Source: Phyllobacterium pellucidum
Lineage (GTDB): Bacteria; Pseudomonadota; Alphaproteobacteria; Rhizobiales; Rhizobiaceae
Assembly: GCF_013327855.1 (NCBI RefSeq)
Contig: NZ_JABUMX010000001.1
Location: 1,054,001 to 1,118,000 of the forward strand
Direction: 5' to 3'
DNA length: 64,000 nucleotides
Shown: piece after piece, positions 1 through 9,571 of the stretch
Layout of the letters: each line of letters begins with the position of its first letter
Position numbering within the stretch: the first letter of the stretch is position 1
Notes under the pieces: generated by a model
Databases searched by the model: none
What the model was told of the DNA's origin: nothing
The model's input: only the letters and a program-made list of their open reading frames with translations
Translations under genes and position numbers: made by a program

Positions 1-76
1 GCGACCGGCCTATACCGGCAAGCCCAACCCGAAGTGGGGAAAGCGTAAACCACGCTGGCGCGAGACTGCAGGCTAA
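1..76 (+). CDS. DUF982 family protein, C-terminal end only
   Basis: Reading from base 2, the last 24 codons encode a tail beginning RPAYTGKPNPKWGKRK and ending at TAA (74-76). The same tail (AYTGKPDPKWEKRK) closes the DUF982 protein at 20037-20363, so this is the end of a paralogue whose body lies left of the window. DUF982 is a family of small rhizobial proteins of unknown function. The identification rests on this short match only. Confidence 0.6.
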   Translation, partial: RPAYTGKPNPKWGKRKPRWRETAG

Positions 77-82
77 ACAGCC

Positions 83-661
83 CTAAGCTTTCGCAATGAA
101 ATCATCGGAGGCATCCAAGTATGGCGTTCCAAGCAAAACGACCTTGGCCTGGGCTAACCGTCGATAAACGCTCCGTTGCTGCGCTACTGGCCACCAATCG
201 TAAAGGAAAATTTCTAGGGGGCGCCAATTGGCGACCCAGCCCACGATGATAAGTCCTTCCTCTATGAAATCCCCAAAATAGCCGGGAGGCAAAAGCGCCG
301 ACAACGCTTGTCCCGACAGCAGACAAAACAGGAGGACCACCAACCCGATGAACAGTGATAGGCGTCCAGCGGCAAAAAGTTCGGACAGTTGACGCGACAA
401 TGCTTCTGCCCTGAACCTAAAATACTTGACGAATGGTTCGGTCAAATTGATCGGCGTTTTTTCGTCAAGGGCGGCCTGTGGAATGTGGACCAAGATCTCA
501 AGGGCATGGCGGGCCGGAATTGCTCGGGCACGTGATAAAATGTATTCATCCGCATCTTTCGCCAAATCACGCTCCCTGAACGGGAATGGATCCATAGTTC
601 CGAAAAGCTGGGAGATGGTGTCCACCCTTATATCGATCATCTCGATTTTGTCTTCGGTCAT
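83..661 (-). CDS. Hypothetical protein with a central membrane hairpin
   Basis: I do not recognise a family. The 192-residue product has a charged, soluble N-terminal half and then hydrophobic stretches (SLFIGLVVLLFCLLSGQALSA and a second one around GLIIVGWVANW), followed by a basic C-terminal tail, so it is probably an inner-membrane protein. The ATG at 661 is preferred over one at 700 because AAGGA lies 7-8 bases before it. It is convergent with the DUF982 fragment, 6 bp away. No neighbour suggests a role. Confidence 0.55.
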   Translation of the reverse strand: MTEDKIEMIDIRVDTISQLFGTMDPFPFRERDLAKDADEYILSRARAIPARHALEILVHIPQAALDEKTPINLTEPFVKYFRFRAEALSRQLSELFAAGRLSLFIGLVVLLFCLLSGQALSALLPPGYFGDFIEEGLIIVGWVANWRPLEIFLYDWWPVAQQRSVYRRLAQAKVVLLGTPYLDASDDFIAKA

Positions 662-739
662 CCCGAACATCCTTGACGCTGAACAAAACTGACTTGGCAA
701 TGTTATAATCGGATTTTTTCCAGTGACGAAAGCGAGGCG

Positions 740-1239
740 GCCTCATCATGAAGGTGGCAACCCTTCGTCTCGGTCCTTACTAGAAAGCTTAACGTGGAGA
801 GCTTGGAGGTAAATTGTGCCGTGACCTTTAGTTCCCTGCGCTTCTCCGTTGAGGTGGACACGCACAACGGGGTGTCTCCTTCTCTATTTTGGCGCTTGTC
901 CAGGTGGTCGGTCGTCTCCCGTTAAGTGTTCCACATCAGCTTCGTTCTGTTCGGATACCTGCTCGAGGGCGTTTGGCAGTTTCACATCGCCACCAGCTTT
1001 GCTCCCAAGGGCAACTATCACCGCCTACTTGATTCGCTGGACGGCGACCAACATGGTGCACCTTAACTATTCTGGTGGCGTCGTTGAGGTCCATTTGGTC
1101 GAGAAGATATTGGGCAGGAGACTAAGTTCGCCGACAAGATGTTCAACGAGCCGGTCTTCTTCTTTAACGCTGTGGACGACCGCCTGGTTGGCGCCGGTGC
1201 CATCCGAAGATTTGCAAGCCAGCATGGGTCGTGGCGGCA
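740..1239. other. About 500 bp without a convincing gene
   Basis: A forward frame stays open for 147 codons from 849, but its product is rich in Ser, Arg and Thr with no recognisable motif and no ribosome site. The other frames are broken by stops. The stretch borders a decayed acyltransferase, so it is probably eroded DNA. Confidence 0.4.
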
Positions 1240-1790
1240 TCAAGCATGTCTTGAGACTGGCGATTCAACACCGCGTTGACCATTCCTTGTGAAGCGCCTT
1301 TCGACGAAGACATACGAAAATGAAGCGGCGCAGATAGTTAGCGTGAATTCCAGCGCTAGGAGCGGAATTCCTGCAAACCCCTTAAGCAATAAAACGAATA
1401 GAATTGGAAAATGCCACAGATATACACCGTAACTAATTCGCCCCAGATATCCGACAGGTAGCCATGTAAGGACTGAGTGCAAAGCTCACCCGGCCCGACA
1501 GTGAGAAGGCAATAAACTAGCAGCGCCGATAAACTGGCAATAGCCGTGAATCCCCATTGTTGTATCCAAGGCGCATAATGTCCAAAGAGCGAAAACGCGC
1601 CTAAGGTTAATAGGACTATCCACTGTACAGGTTTCGTCCATTTTTGATCGTTGATGGGTAGGAAGGCCAACGCACAGCCCATAAAGATTGAATCGATCCG
1701 GGTGTCCAGCCCGTTGAAAATTCGCTGGCTCGCGGCGGAATTCCCGCATAACGGGCCACGTCGAGGAGAAAGAGCCAAGGCTGCGAGCAC
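1240..1790 (-). pseudogene. Acyltransferase-3 family remnant (frameshifted, N-terminus missing)
   Basis: Two overlapping reverse frames carry consecutive parts of one membrane acyltransferase. The upstream frame (1790 to about 1460) has FNGLDTRIDSIFMGCALAFL, like the typical D-T-R-x-D-x-x-x-x-G-C segment of the family, and several hydrophobic helices. The downstream frame (about 1480 to 1240) has GRISYGVYLWHFPI and a final helix ending in a VERRF tail, the usual end of acyltransferase-3 proteins. The frame changes near 1450-1480. The N-terminal half is missing: the remnant begins directly behind the stop of the amidase gene at 1793, as if a deletion joined them. An intact family member has about 350-400 residues. 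Confidence 0.75.
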
Positions 1791-1792
1791 AC

Positions 1793-2866
1793 CTACATTT
1801 GCAAGCCTAGGAACTTGAAAGGTTCGGCCGGCTTGAAGTCGCTGGTCGCGTCGCCCGAATAGGTGTGATTCTGGTTGTCGCCAAGGTCGAGCTTCATCAC
1901 CTCGCCGGTCTCCTTGGCAAAATCGATCTTCTTCAGATCGACCCAGAAGGTGTTCGGCGTGAGCGCCGACTCGAAGAAATAGAGCTTGCGCTTGTGATCG
2001 ACGACTGTGCGCCAGCGGGTCGAAGAGATGTTCGGCTCCTCCGGCGTGTTCAGTCCGTAGGGCACGGAGACATTGCGAATGACGCTGAAGACGCTTGCGA
2101 GCGCGCGATCGGGACTCTCGTCCTTCGGGATGGCATTCACGTAGAAGGAGGCTCGAGCAAATCGGTCCGATGCGCGGTTGGTGCCGGGCAACATCACCGT
2201 GCCGCCGATCTGCTTCCAGTAGGCGTTCAAGGCCAGCTGTTGGTCGAAGACAGGTGAATTGGTCATCACTTGGTACTTGCGGTCATGATGGATGACCTGC
2301 TTGCCGCCGATGTATTCGACAATGGCGCTGTCGCCGGTCTTGTCCGAGATCGAAAGGTGCAGCGTGGTCAGCCGGTTCTCGCCCGGCACGTTGTCGGTAA
2401 CGATCGTGAACGGCTCTTTCTCAAGCGCCTGCACCGCTTCCTCGACAGTTGCGAAACTGTCGAGGACATATTGCGCCCAGGCAGAGATCGTCAGGCCCGG
2501 TTTCGATTTGTCGTCAAACTTCGGGTATTCGGATTCGACCAGCCACAGGAGGTTGGCGTTGAGACCCGACTCGTTGACGCCATCGGTGGTTGAAACATCA
2601 TAGCCAGTCGCAACGACGCTGCCATATTTTGCGGTCCACTTGAATGAATTAGGTCCGGCCTGGCCCGTCCGCTCGATGCCGCGCGGCAAGATCCAAAGAT
2701 TGGTCGCGACGTCGCTTTTCCAATCCATGGAGCGTGCGGTGACAATGTTGTCGTTCGGGCCGAGGTAAACGAGGCGGGTGCAGGCTTCCCCGATGGTTTG
2801 CCCCAGCATGAGAAGGGCGGCAAGTGCGCAGATCATCGATCGGGCAGCGGAGTTTCCGATAAACAT
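1793..2866 (-). CDS. Choloylglycine hydrolase / penicillin acylase family amidase, exported
   Basis: This is a 357-residue Ntn-hydrolase of the linear amide C-N hydrolase family (bile salt hydrolase, penicillin V acylase). A signal peptide (hydrophobic AALLMLGQTIGEA) ends just before CTRLVYLG. The Cys at about residue 29 would be the catalytic N-terminal nucleophile after cleavage. Other family active-site elements are visible: ARSMDW (Arg/Asp), MTNSP (Asn) and NRASDRFAR (Arg). Signal cleavage exposing the nucleophile predicts a periplasmic enzyme. The ATG at 2866 is chosen because AAGGAG lies upstream; a TTG one codon earlier is the alternative. The natural substrate is unknown; related Gram-negative enzymes often cleave acyl-homoserine lactones or penicillin V. 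A porin-like gene lies 57 bp upstream in the same direction, so the two may be co-transcribed. Confidence 0.85.
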   Translation of the reverse strand: MFIGNSAARSMICALAALLMLGQTIGEACTRLVYLGPNDNIVTARSMDWKSDVATNLWILPRGIERTGQAGPNSFKWTAKYGSVVATGYDVSTTDGVNESGLNANLLWLVESEYPKFDDKSKPGLTISAWAQYVLDSFATVEEAVQALEKEPFTIVTDNVPGENRLTTLHLSISDKTGDSAIVEYIGGKQVIHHDRKYQVMTNSPVFDQQLALNAYWKQIGGTVMLPGTNRASDRFARASFYVNAIPKDESPDRALASVFSVIRNVSVPYGLNTPEEPNISSTRWRTVVDHKRKLYFFESALTPNTFWVDLKKIDFAKETGEVMKLDLGDNQNHTYSGDATSDFKPAEPFKFLGLQM

Positions 2867-2923
2867 CAAACCATTCTCCTTTGCGGGTTAATGCGGAGCG
2901 TGAAAGGATGAGCCCTCGGCGGA

Positions 2924-3760
2924 CTAGAACAGCATCGAAAACCCGATGACCGGGCCGTGCTGGTTCACGTCCCAGCGGAACCTGTTCGTTCCGGTAAAGT
3001 CGTCACTTTCGTAGTCCTGATAGAGCAACCGGTAGCCAGCGCGAACGATCGTCGGCTGGCCGAACATTTCGGTGCGGTATCCGAGATAGGTCTGGACGTT
3101 GACGCTGAGCTTCGAGCCTAGATCGAAGCCGCCGACATCGGCCTCGGCCACGAGGTTCCAGCGCTCGCCGAGATCGGAGTTGGCGCGCAGGCCAACGAAG
3201 GGGTCGGCCCAATCGGCGCTCTTGCTCGTGTTGAAGCCCGCCACGGATACATCTGCCTCAAGCTTGGTCCAGCGCAGGCCGAGGGTGGGCTCGAGCGACA
3301 GTGTCCGGGGCTTGCCGAAGATGGTTTTGCCGCCAAGTTCCTGTTCGTAGACCTGGTAGAACGCACCGAAAGCCAGCGTCGTCATTTTGATGTCAAGGCC
3401 GATCACGTGGGAAAGCAGCTCTTCGTCCTGGCTGGTGCGCACGTGTTGGCCGTCGAAGTAGACGCCCCACTGACCGTTAGTCAGCTCGATGTTGCCCATG
3501 AGAGCCAGATCAAGATGGTCGAGTGTGTCGGAGAAGGGTACGTCTACATCGGTGTCGAAACCGGCGAGGGATGCGTCGCCCTTCAGGCTGGCCGCCCAGA
3601 CATAGGGACTGACGATCACTGTCCATTCGCTCTGTGGTGCCATGCGCTCGGAGTCGAAATCTGCGGCACGCACCTCTGTTGAGCCGAGCAGCGTCAGCAA
3701 AAATGCGCTGGCAAGGTAGGCTGCAACGCGTCCGGTTGCGAATGTGCGGAGTTCTTGCAT
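2924..3760 (-). CDS. Outer-membrane beta-barrel protein
   Basis: The 278-residue product has an N-terminal signal (hydrophobic AAYLASAFLLTLLGSTEVRA) followed by alternating strands such as WTVIVSPYVWAASLKGDAS, LSLEPTLGLRWTKLEADV and IVRAGYRLLYQDY. It ends in Phe (GFSMLF), the usual recognition signal for outer-membrane assembly. GAGGGG lies a few bases ahead of the ATG at 3760. It is upstream of the secreted amidase in the same orientation, so the barrel might serve uptake or export linked to that enzyme; this is only inferred from position. The substrate is unknown. Confidence 0.75.
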   Translation of the reverse strand: MQELRTFATGRVAAYLASAFLLTLLGSTEVRAADFDSERMAPQSEWTVIVSPYVWAASLKGDASLAGFDTDVDVPFSDTLDHLDLALMGNIELTNGQWGVYFDGQHVRTSQDEELLSHVIGLDIKMTTLAFGAFYQVYEQELGGKTIFGKPRTLSLEPTLGLRWTKLEADVSVAGFNTSKSADWADPFVGLRANSDLGERWNLVAEADVGGFDLGSKLSVNVQTYLGYRTEMFGQPTIVRAGYRLLYQDYESDDFTGTNRFRWDVNQHGPVIGFSMLF

Positions 3761-4050
3761 TGCTGCCCCTCGATCCCTCGGTGAAAACCTAGCTCTGATG
3801 ACGGCATCAGCAAGAGCCTCTTCTTGGAACCGCTGATGCGCCTAGTATCTCGTAACGATGCATTTATAGTGGTCACAGACGACCCGCCGGAACGGGATGG
3901 GAGTTCACGATTACCGAGGACCCGGAGGATTGGTGAACGACCGCTCTTGGGCTAAGGCGGAAGATTGGTCGCTTTATCCCCCGCGGCCGAAAGCGGCCGT
4001 TCGTCTTGGCAGAATTGACAATCACACAGGTCCTATGGAGCGGCGCAGCT

Positions 4051-4788
4051 TCATTTTTCATGCTTGAATGCCCGCAGTCGCAACTTGCTTTGGTGTCCTC
4101 CAGGCGCAGGTTCCCCAGAGGGACAGACGCCCTGGAAATAAGATTTCTGCCATTTCTCCTTTGCGGCCTTTGAAGCGGGGTCACTGAGAGCTGCATTGAA
4201 TTGACCTCGGCCGCTGGACCACAGCAAGTATTCCCGCTCAAGTTCGGGTTGCGTCGAGAGCGCCTGCACGGTCGGCGTTATGACCTCCAGTTCGCCGCGT
4301 TTTACCGGGAAGATATGGCAGAACGGCTCATCAGCGGAAAAGTGCACGCGCACGCCAGGGCGTGTGAACTGCCAGTTCATAGTGAAGGTGTATGGCGACC
4401 AGTCGGTTTCGATAATGCCGGTCAGTGGTGCAATGCCATCCTTTGGCCGGTTGATCGGCCCGGTGGCAAAAAGGTCGACACCGGGATCGGTCTGGAACAG
4501 GCAGGGGACGTGAAACGTCAATATTCCCCTGCCAAAATGGCTGATCGCCGGTAGCGGTTTGCCGTCCCTCGACCTGAAATGAATCGCCTCAGTCGTCGGG
4601 TGGCCATTCCACATCGCTGAAAAGCTGGCATTACACATTATCTCCCAGCCATGCGCATTGGCGATATTCAAGGGAAGGCAGCGATACGCAAAGCGCTGGT
4701 CGCTGCCGTCCATCCAATCTCGATCGGGCGGCGCAGGCCGGATACGAAAGTCATGTCCGTCGATGACGTAGGCTATCAGTTTTGTCAT
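4051..4788 (-). CDS. DUF6065 family protein
   Basis: The 245-residue soluble protein has features I associate with DUF6065: an N-terminal IRPAPPDRDWMDG region, a central GRGILTFHVPCLF and a VHFSADEPFCHIFPVKRGELE segment. No signal peptide or membrane segment is seen. The function of the family is unknown. It begins 9 bp after the stop of the large autotransporter and is therefore almost certainly its operon partner, possibly acting on the passenger, though nothing in the sequence proves this. Confidence 0.65.
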   Translation of the reverse strand: MTKLIAYVIDGHDFRIRPAPPDRDWMDGSDQRFAYRCLPLNIANAHGWEIMCNASFSAMWNGHPTTEAIHFRSRDGKPLPAISHFGRGILTFHVPCLFQTDPGVDLFATGPINRPKDGIAPLTGIIETDWSPYTFTMNWQFTRPGVRVHFSADEPFCHIFPVKRGELEVITPTVQALSTQPELEREYLLWSSGRGQFNAALSDPASKAAKEKWQKSYFQGVCPSGEPAPGGHQSKLRLRAFKHEK

Positions 4789-4797
4789 GCTTCCATT

Positions 4798-7700
4798 CTA
4801 CCACTGAACCCGAAGCCCGACATTGCCTCCTATCGCCTGCGCCTTGTCGTCATCCACGTTGGTCGAGAAATTGGCAGCTCCGTAAAGACTTACGCTCGGT
4901 GTCAACTGGGCCGTCAAGCCGGCGCCAAATGCCAGGACTGTCCCGCCTTTGCTGACCGTAACGTCCCTGGTGTTGAAAGTGGCCGTGTCTGTGACCGAAG
5001 AAAACTGCCAGAGGTTTGCATCGAGGAACGGCTGCAGCACGGTGCTCCCGCTATTCCACTTGCCCTCGAGACGCACGCCTATCCGCCCGGCAAAGGCATC
5101 GTCTTCATCGTAGCCAATCGACGTAAAGCGATCGCTTGTATCATCGAGATCGACGCGCTGCCAGATACCCTGCAGTTGAGGCTCCAGCGTCCACTTGTCG
5201 TTGAGGACGATCGGATAGCCGCCTTCAAGCGAGGCTGTAATGGCCGAACCGCTCATGTCGGCCCCGATGCCTCGATCCGACGTCGCATCTCCACCGACCC
5301 ACGTGTACATTGCGACCGCATCGAGATACCAGCCTTTGGTCCCGATGTGGGTCCAGTATCCGCCAAGACTGTCGCCTGTGAGATCAAGATTGCCCGAATT
5401 TTGCTTCAGCTTGCCGAGCGTATTGCCCGTGACATCGCCGCTGGCTTCGGCATGAGCATAGAACAAGCCGGCGCGGTCCTGGCTGCCGCCGTCATGCTCA
5501 ACGCCGACTATGTCGAGACCCAACTGGAGACCCCATATTGACCCCTCGAATTCCGGTTCGAGTCGATTGCCCAAGCCCAATATCCTCGGATCCCATCGCT
5601 CCTCATAGGACTTACCAAAAACCCGCCCCCAGGCAGCGGGGAACCTGCCTTCACTTGTCAGCAGGAACTGGTCACCCTGGCGCTCGTGGAAGGTGCCAAG
5701 TGTCGCCAATCCCATCTGGCGCGTTACAGCCGGGGCAATCGTATAGGCCGGAATCTCCGGGCGAATGTTTGCGGGTCCAACCGGAGGAGGCGATGGAGGG
5801 GATGGCGGCCTCGGCGGCAAAGGTGGCCCTGGTGGTGACGGAGGCGATGGCGGTGATGGAGGCGATGGCGGTGATGGCGGGGATGGCGGCGACGGGGGAG
5901 ATGGCGGCGATGGAGGAGAAGGCGGCGATGGAGGAGAAGGCGCGTCCGAGCGCAGGAACCAGTCGTTTTCAGAGCCCGCCGATACGCCGCCGCGAAATAG
6001 CTCGTACTCAAAGATTCCTGCGCCGACAGGCCCGCCGAGACTAAACGCGCCGGTGGTCGTTATCGCTCCGTTCGTCGCATCTACCACCCGGATGCCATCG
6101 GCAACTGTCAGGTCGCCAGGACCATTGACGTTGGTGATGTAGAGCAACGTGGACCCGGAACCGCTCGCACCTGATCCGTTGATCCAGAGTTGATCCGACG
6201 GTGAATTGTCACTGGCGAGATAGGTCTGCAGGTTCACCCTGCCGCCCTGGCCCACAAAATTGCCGTTGACGACGAACCGGTCAGTCGTGTTGGTATTGTT
6301 GTTGGTAAGGTCGATTGTCCCCGCATTGTTGACGGTAACGAGCTGGCCAGATGTGAACGGCGAGACAGAGTGCGTGCCGTTGCCAGCAAGGATCGTGCTT
6401 GTACTGTCGATCGAAAGCGTGCCCGTGCCCGTCCCCGAATCCCCCATCGTGAGCGTATTATAATCGGTGAATGTGAGCACGGAACCCTGGGTAAGGTCGA
6501 AGAATTCCCAATTGGTATAGCGGTAGACACCGTCGCCCGTGGTATTTGTGAACACCAGGCGATCGTCAGCTCCAAGCCCGCCATTGACCGGCAATCCGCT
6601 CTTCAGATTGGCTGATGTCAGGCCAATCAAGTTGGCAAAATCAGTGCCGGCTCCCATATCGATGCCAATTAGTGTTCCGCCAGTCCATATCAATACGTCA
6701 TTTCCGTCCCCGGCCTGCACGGTGTTGGTGATGTCGCCTGCCTCGATCCGTGCAAAATCGTCGCCGGGTCCAAGGGCGACGTTACCGTTCACCACGCCGC
6801 CGAGCATGTAGAATTGGTCCGCACCAGCACCGAGATTGATCGTGCCCGATATGACGTCCCGCAGAAGAGGGTCCGCCACAACCGCTCCCGGGCGGTTATA
6901 GACGATGTCGTCGCCATCACCTGTGGCCACGGTACTGTTTATGCGCCCGATATTGTCGATGATATCGCGGGCCAGGCCGTTACTTGTTAGGCTTTGGATC
7001 GTTCCGCTAGAGCGGTTGGTGACCGTGTTGACCCCGTCGCCCGTCAGCGTGATGCCAGAGTTGAAGATGGCATAATTATCGATCGTATTGTTCGGACCTG
7101 TCAGACTAAACGTCCCGCTGACATTCGAACCCGGGTTCATGACGACCTTGTTGGAGATCGTGCCGATCATGACCAGCCCGGCATTGAAGCCACCGGAATT
7201 GTTGACGACATTGGTCGCCCCCTCGACACTTGCTAGGCCGTTGACGGTTTTACCGCCGAAAACATTCAAAGTATTCTGGCCATTGCCGGTGATGGTAATG
7301 CCGCCACCGTTGATGACGCCATTCTGATTGATGATAATGACGCTGTCGCCGCTGCCGACGATCCCGGAATCCATTGATCCGTTGTTGTTCAGCGTGTTGG
7401 TAAAACCGGCAACGCCGTTCAAGAGCCGCACGGAACTTGGGCTGCCTCTCAAGGCGCCATCGTTGGTGATGGTGCTGTCACCCGAACCCGAGACCTCAAT
7501 TCCCGATCCAGCCACGGTGGCGCCGCTTTGGACATTTACGGTCACCGGCGTGCTCGTGGGTGCGGTGAACCCATCATCATCAGTACCTGAGCAGGTTACA
7601 GTGCCGCCAGCGCTTGGGGTATCGGGTGTACAATCAGCCAGGGCACGGCCATTTTGGAGGCCCATCATCGCGATAGATGCCACCGAACCCATGAGGATGG

Positions 7701-7848
7701 TGCGCAGACAGAAGTTTATCCTGGGTTGGTCGCGGTCAAAACACTTGATGGTATACTTCGCAATTGCCACCGTCCGAAGCGAATGAGAAGGTAAATGAGG
7801 TAATGTTATTGAACGTTTCCGCAAACGTACCCCCCGCCAATGCAACAT
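4798..7848 (-). CDS. Classical (type Va) autotransporter with SPP-repeat linker
   Basis: The 1016-residue protein has four parts: an extended N-terminal signal ending around NGRALA (residue 70); a passenger of about 570 residues made of short Gly/Asn/Thr-rich repeats (NTVTNRSSGTI-like, several GAGADQF/GDGDDIV-like turns) typical of a right-handed beta-helix; a run of SPP triplets; and a C-terminal barrel of about 280 residues ending GGNVGLRVQW. The barrel contains the expected AWGRVFG start and LEGGYPI strand motifs. The passenger should be displayed on the cell surface. No protease or lipase active site is evident, so adhesion is a guess. The start is uncertain; a GTG about 27 codons in is an alternative. 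A DUF6065 gene follows after 9 bp. Confidence 0.85.
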   Translation of the reverse strand: MLHWRGVRLRKRSITLPHLPSHSLRTVAIAKYTIKCFDRDQPRINFCLRTILMGSVASIAMMGLQNGRALADCTPDTPSAGGTVTCSGTDDDGFTAPTSTPVTVNVQSGATVAGSGIEVSGSGDSTITNDGALRGSPSSVRLLNGVAGFTNTLNNNGSMDSGIVGSGDSVIIINQNGVINGGGITITGNGQNTLNVFGGKTVNGLASVEGATNVVNNSGGFNAGLVMIGTISNKVVMNPGSNVSGTFSLTGPNNTIDNYAIFNSGITLTGDGVNTVTNRSSGTIQSLTSNGLARDIIDNIGRINSTVATGDGDDIVYNRPGAVVADPLLRDVISGTINLGAGADQFYMLGGVVNGNVALGPGDDFARIEAGDITNTVQAGDGNDVLIWTGGTLIGIDMGAGTDFANLIGLTSANLKSGLPVNGGLGADDRLVFTNTTGDGVYRYTNWEFFDLTQGSVLTFTDYNTLTMGDSGTGTGTLSIDSTSTILAGNGTHSVSPFTSGQLVTVNNAGTIDLTNNNTNTTDRFVVNGNFVGQGGRVNLQTYLASDNSPSDQLWINGSGASGSGSTLLYITNVNGPGDLTVADGIRVVDATNGAITTTGAFSLGGPVGAGIFEYELFRGGVSAGSENDWFLRSDAPSPPSPPSPPSPPSPPSPPSPPSPPSPPSPPSPPSPPGPPLPPRPPSPPSPPPVGPANIRPEIPAYTIAPAVTRQMGLATLGTFHERQGDQFLLTSEGRFPAAWGRVFGKSYEERWDPRILGLGNRLEPEFEGSIWGLQLGLDIVGVEHDGGSQDRAGLFYAHAEASGDVTGNTLGKLKQNSGNLDLTGDSLGGYWTHIGTKGWYLDAVAMYTWVGGDATSDRGIGADMSGSAITASLEGGYPIVLNDKWTLEPQLQGIWQRVDLDDTSDRFTSIGYDEDDAFAGRIGVRLEGKWNSGSTVLQPFLDANLWQFSSVTDTATFNTRDVTVSKGGTVLAFGAGLTAQLTPSVSLYGAANFSTNVDDDKAQAIGGNVGLRVQW
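5776..5946 (-). repeat. Pro-rich (SPP)n coding repeat in the autotransporter linker
   Basis: Roughly 19 triplet units, mostly Ser-Pro-Pro with a few Gly/Leu/Arg-Pro-Pro variants, encoded by near-identical 9-bp units (reverse complement of ggcgatgga-type DNA). It separates passenger and barrel, where it probably forms a stiff polyproline stalk. Slippage in such a repeat could change stalk length in whole triplets without breaking the frame. Confidence 0.9.
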
Positions 7849-8334
7849 TCAAACCGTTCTACATAGTCCATAATGATTAGATTCAGCGGGCACGTCAACC
7901 AAGATGTAGAACAGGATATTGCGCTGTCGTAAAGCTTTGGTAACTTCTCTTGAAGCTTGTGTCGCAGTTGATCGCAGAATACACACGGCAAAGAAAGGGC
8001 CGCAATGGGCCCTCCTGGACCTTGGCGGAACGACTCCGATATTCCGCTTCTCGTGTTGGGTGTCCCAACAGCAGACAGTCGGTCATCAGCCCATATCGTT
8101 GTTAATCCGACTTGGTGAATGTCGCTCATTGGCGTTCCGCAGACCTTCACATTCCCACGGATATCCGGTGAAACCATCTCACAAAAGTTGAGTGTCATCA
8201 GAACCAACAATCCGTAGCAGGCGCAATATATCTGATCCAGCCTCCCGTTCAGCCACCACCCGGCTCAAACCCCGCTGGGGGCGGCCCGCCAACCGGATAA
8301 CCGGCGGCGGGCAAACAAACTATTTGATCTTTGC
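7849..8334. other. 486 bp intergenic region between porin and autotransporter
   Basis: No convincing gene on either strand. It should hold the promoter of the autotransporter (right next to 7848) and the transcription end of the porin (see the hairpin at 8284-8312). Confidence 0.4.
8284..8312 (-). terminator. GC-rich hairpin downstream of the porin gene
   Basis: The arms GCCCGCC..CCGG and CCGG..GGCGGGC pair around a short ATAA loop with one bulge. It lies 22 bp after the porin stop codon on the reverse strand. There is no strong T tract, so it may protect the mRNA 3' end rather than act as a simple intrinsic terminator. Confidence 0.45.
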
Positions 8335-9429
8335 CTAGAAGTTACGCTGAAAGCGAATGATGCCGCCAAGTGCGTCATCCTCGCCAAAGTCGCTCTCTGC
8401 CACTTCCTTTCGGTCGCCGCCGAACTTGGTGTAGTCGATTTCCGGTCTGATGAAGAAGCCCGGCACCAGCTCGTAGTTGACGTTGAGGGCGAGAGCCCAG
8501 GTGCCCTTCTCCTCATAGGCCGCCTGGCCGTTGATCGTCGCCTTGTCGGTAACCTTGATGGCAAAGCCACCCCAGCCGGCCCAGTCGCCTTCCCACAAGC
8601 CGTACCAGTTTTTGTTCTGATTGGTGATGAAAGAATCAGAATCATAGTCGGATTGATAGCCGGCCATGATCCAGGCGGATATTGCATCCGTCAGGCTCAC
8701 GTCGAGCCGCGCCTTGACGCCGACGGCATCCTGCACGGAATCATAACCGACGACAGCACCAATCTGGCCCCAACCCTGTTGATATTTCACGCCGGCAAGG
8801 ACATGCGGCATGTAATCATCGATGACGTAATCATAACCGTTGAATACCATACCCTGTTCCGCGGCGACGACAGCGGAAAATCCGTTTCCACCCTTGAAGG
8901 TGTAGCTGATCTGATTGCTGGAAATGCTGTCGGATCCATACTGGATCACGTCGTCCTGAATAATCGTTCCAGCATAGCCGAGCCAGGAGCCGAAGAGGAC
9001 ATCGTTGACGCCCAGCTGGAACCCGCCCAGCTCGATAAACCCCTGATGCAGCGTGCCTCCAGCGTCGTCGCTGTTTGTATTCTGGAAACGGGTATCAATA
9101 AATGACCGCAGCGTGCCAAGTTCTGTTTCGGAACGCGCGTCAAAACGAATTTCGGCGCGAGTGCGGACACGCCAGGTATCATTTCCGCCTGCACCAACTG
9201 GGCCACCGGTAAACACGTTGTCCCCGCCGGAAAACTCGAAGCGCAGGTAACCGTTGACCTTTAGGCATGTTTCGGTTCCCGGGATATAGAAGAACCCCGC
9301 CCCATAGGCATCGCATACCCGGACATATTCCACAGGCTCGGCCTCCGCAACGACGACTGCATCCGCCGCATAGGCCGACGTGGTCATGAGGACTGCACCC
9401 GACATCAGAAAAAGCCTCCGAATAGCCAT
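8335..9429 (-). CDS. Alphaproteobacterial porin (Porin_2 family)
   Basis: A 364-residue trimeric-type general porin of the rhizobial/Brucella Omp2-RopA group. The signal peptide (RRLFLMSGAVLMTTSAYA) is followed by EYVRVCDAYGAGFFYIPG and TCLKVNGYLRFEFS, both hallmarks of the family, then repeated amphipathic strands and a terminal GGIIRFQRNF ending in Phe. The ATG at 9429 is chosen because GGAGGGG precedes it by 5 bases; a start 15 codons further upstream would spoil the signal peptide. It probably forms the main diffusion channel of the outer membrane, as a monocistronic gene. Confidence 0.92.
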   Translation of the reverse strand: MAIRRLFLMSGAVLMTTSAYAADAVVVAEAEPVEYVRVCDAYGAGFFYIPGTETCLKVNGYLRFEFSGGDNVFTGGPVGAGGNDTWRVRTRAEIRFDARSETELGTLRSFIDTRFQNTNSDDAGGTLHQGFIELGGFQLGVNDVLFGSWLGYAGTIIQDDVIQYGSDSISSNQISYTFKGGNGFSAVVAAEQGMVFNGYDYVIDDYMPHVLAGVKYQQGWGQIGAVVGYDSVQDAVGVKARLDVSLTDAISAWIMAGYQSDYDSDSFITNQNKNWYGLWEGDWAGWGGFAIKVTDKATINGQAAYEEKGTWALALNVNYELVPGFFIRPEIDYTKFGGDRKEVAESDFGEDDALGGIIRFQRNF

Positions 9430-9571
9430 GCGATCCCCTCCAGATTGCCCGGCCGAGCATTTCTGCTTCAGCAATCGGTGCAGTTTACCCCTTTCAGGTG
9501 TCGAGGATCATAACCTTGATCAAAAAATGCATCGTGTGGCTAACCTGCCACACTAATCGAAGCTCACAACC

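Noticed and set aside
849..1292. 147-codon forward open frame, considered as a transposase remnant
   Set aside because: No ribosome site, no transposase motif, low-complexity composition; it partly overlaps the reverse acyltransferase remnant.
4651..5541. 296-codon forward frame opposite the autotransporter barrel
   Set aside because: Shadow frame; no domain and no ribosome site, while the reverse frame encodes a typical barrel.
5538..6142. Forward frames rich in Gly-Asp or Met-Ala repeats
   Set aside because: They are the antisense of the autotransporter's SPP linker; the repeat keeps several frames open.
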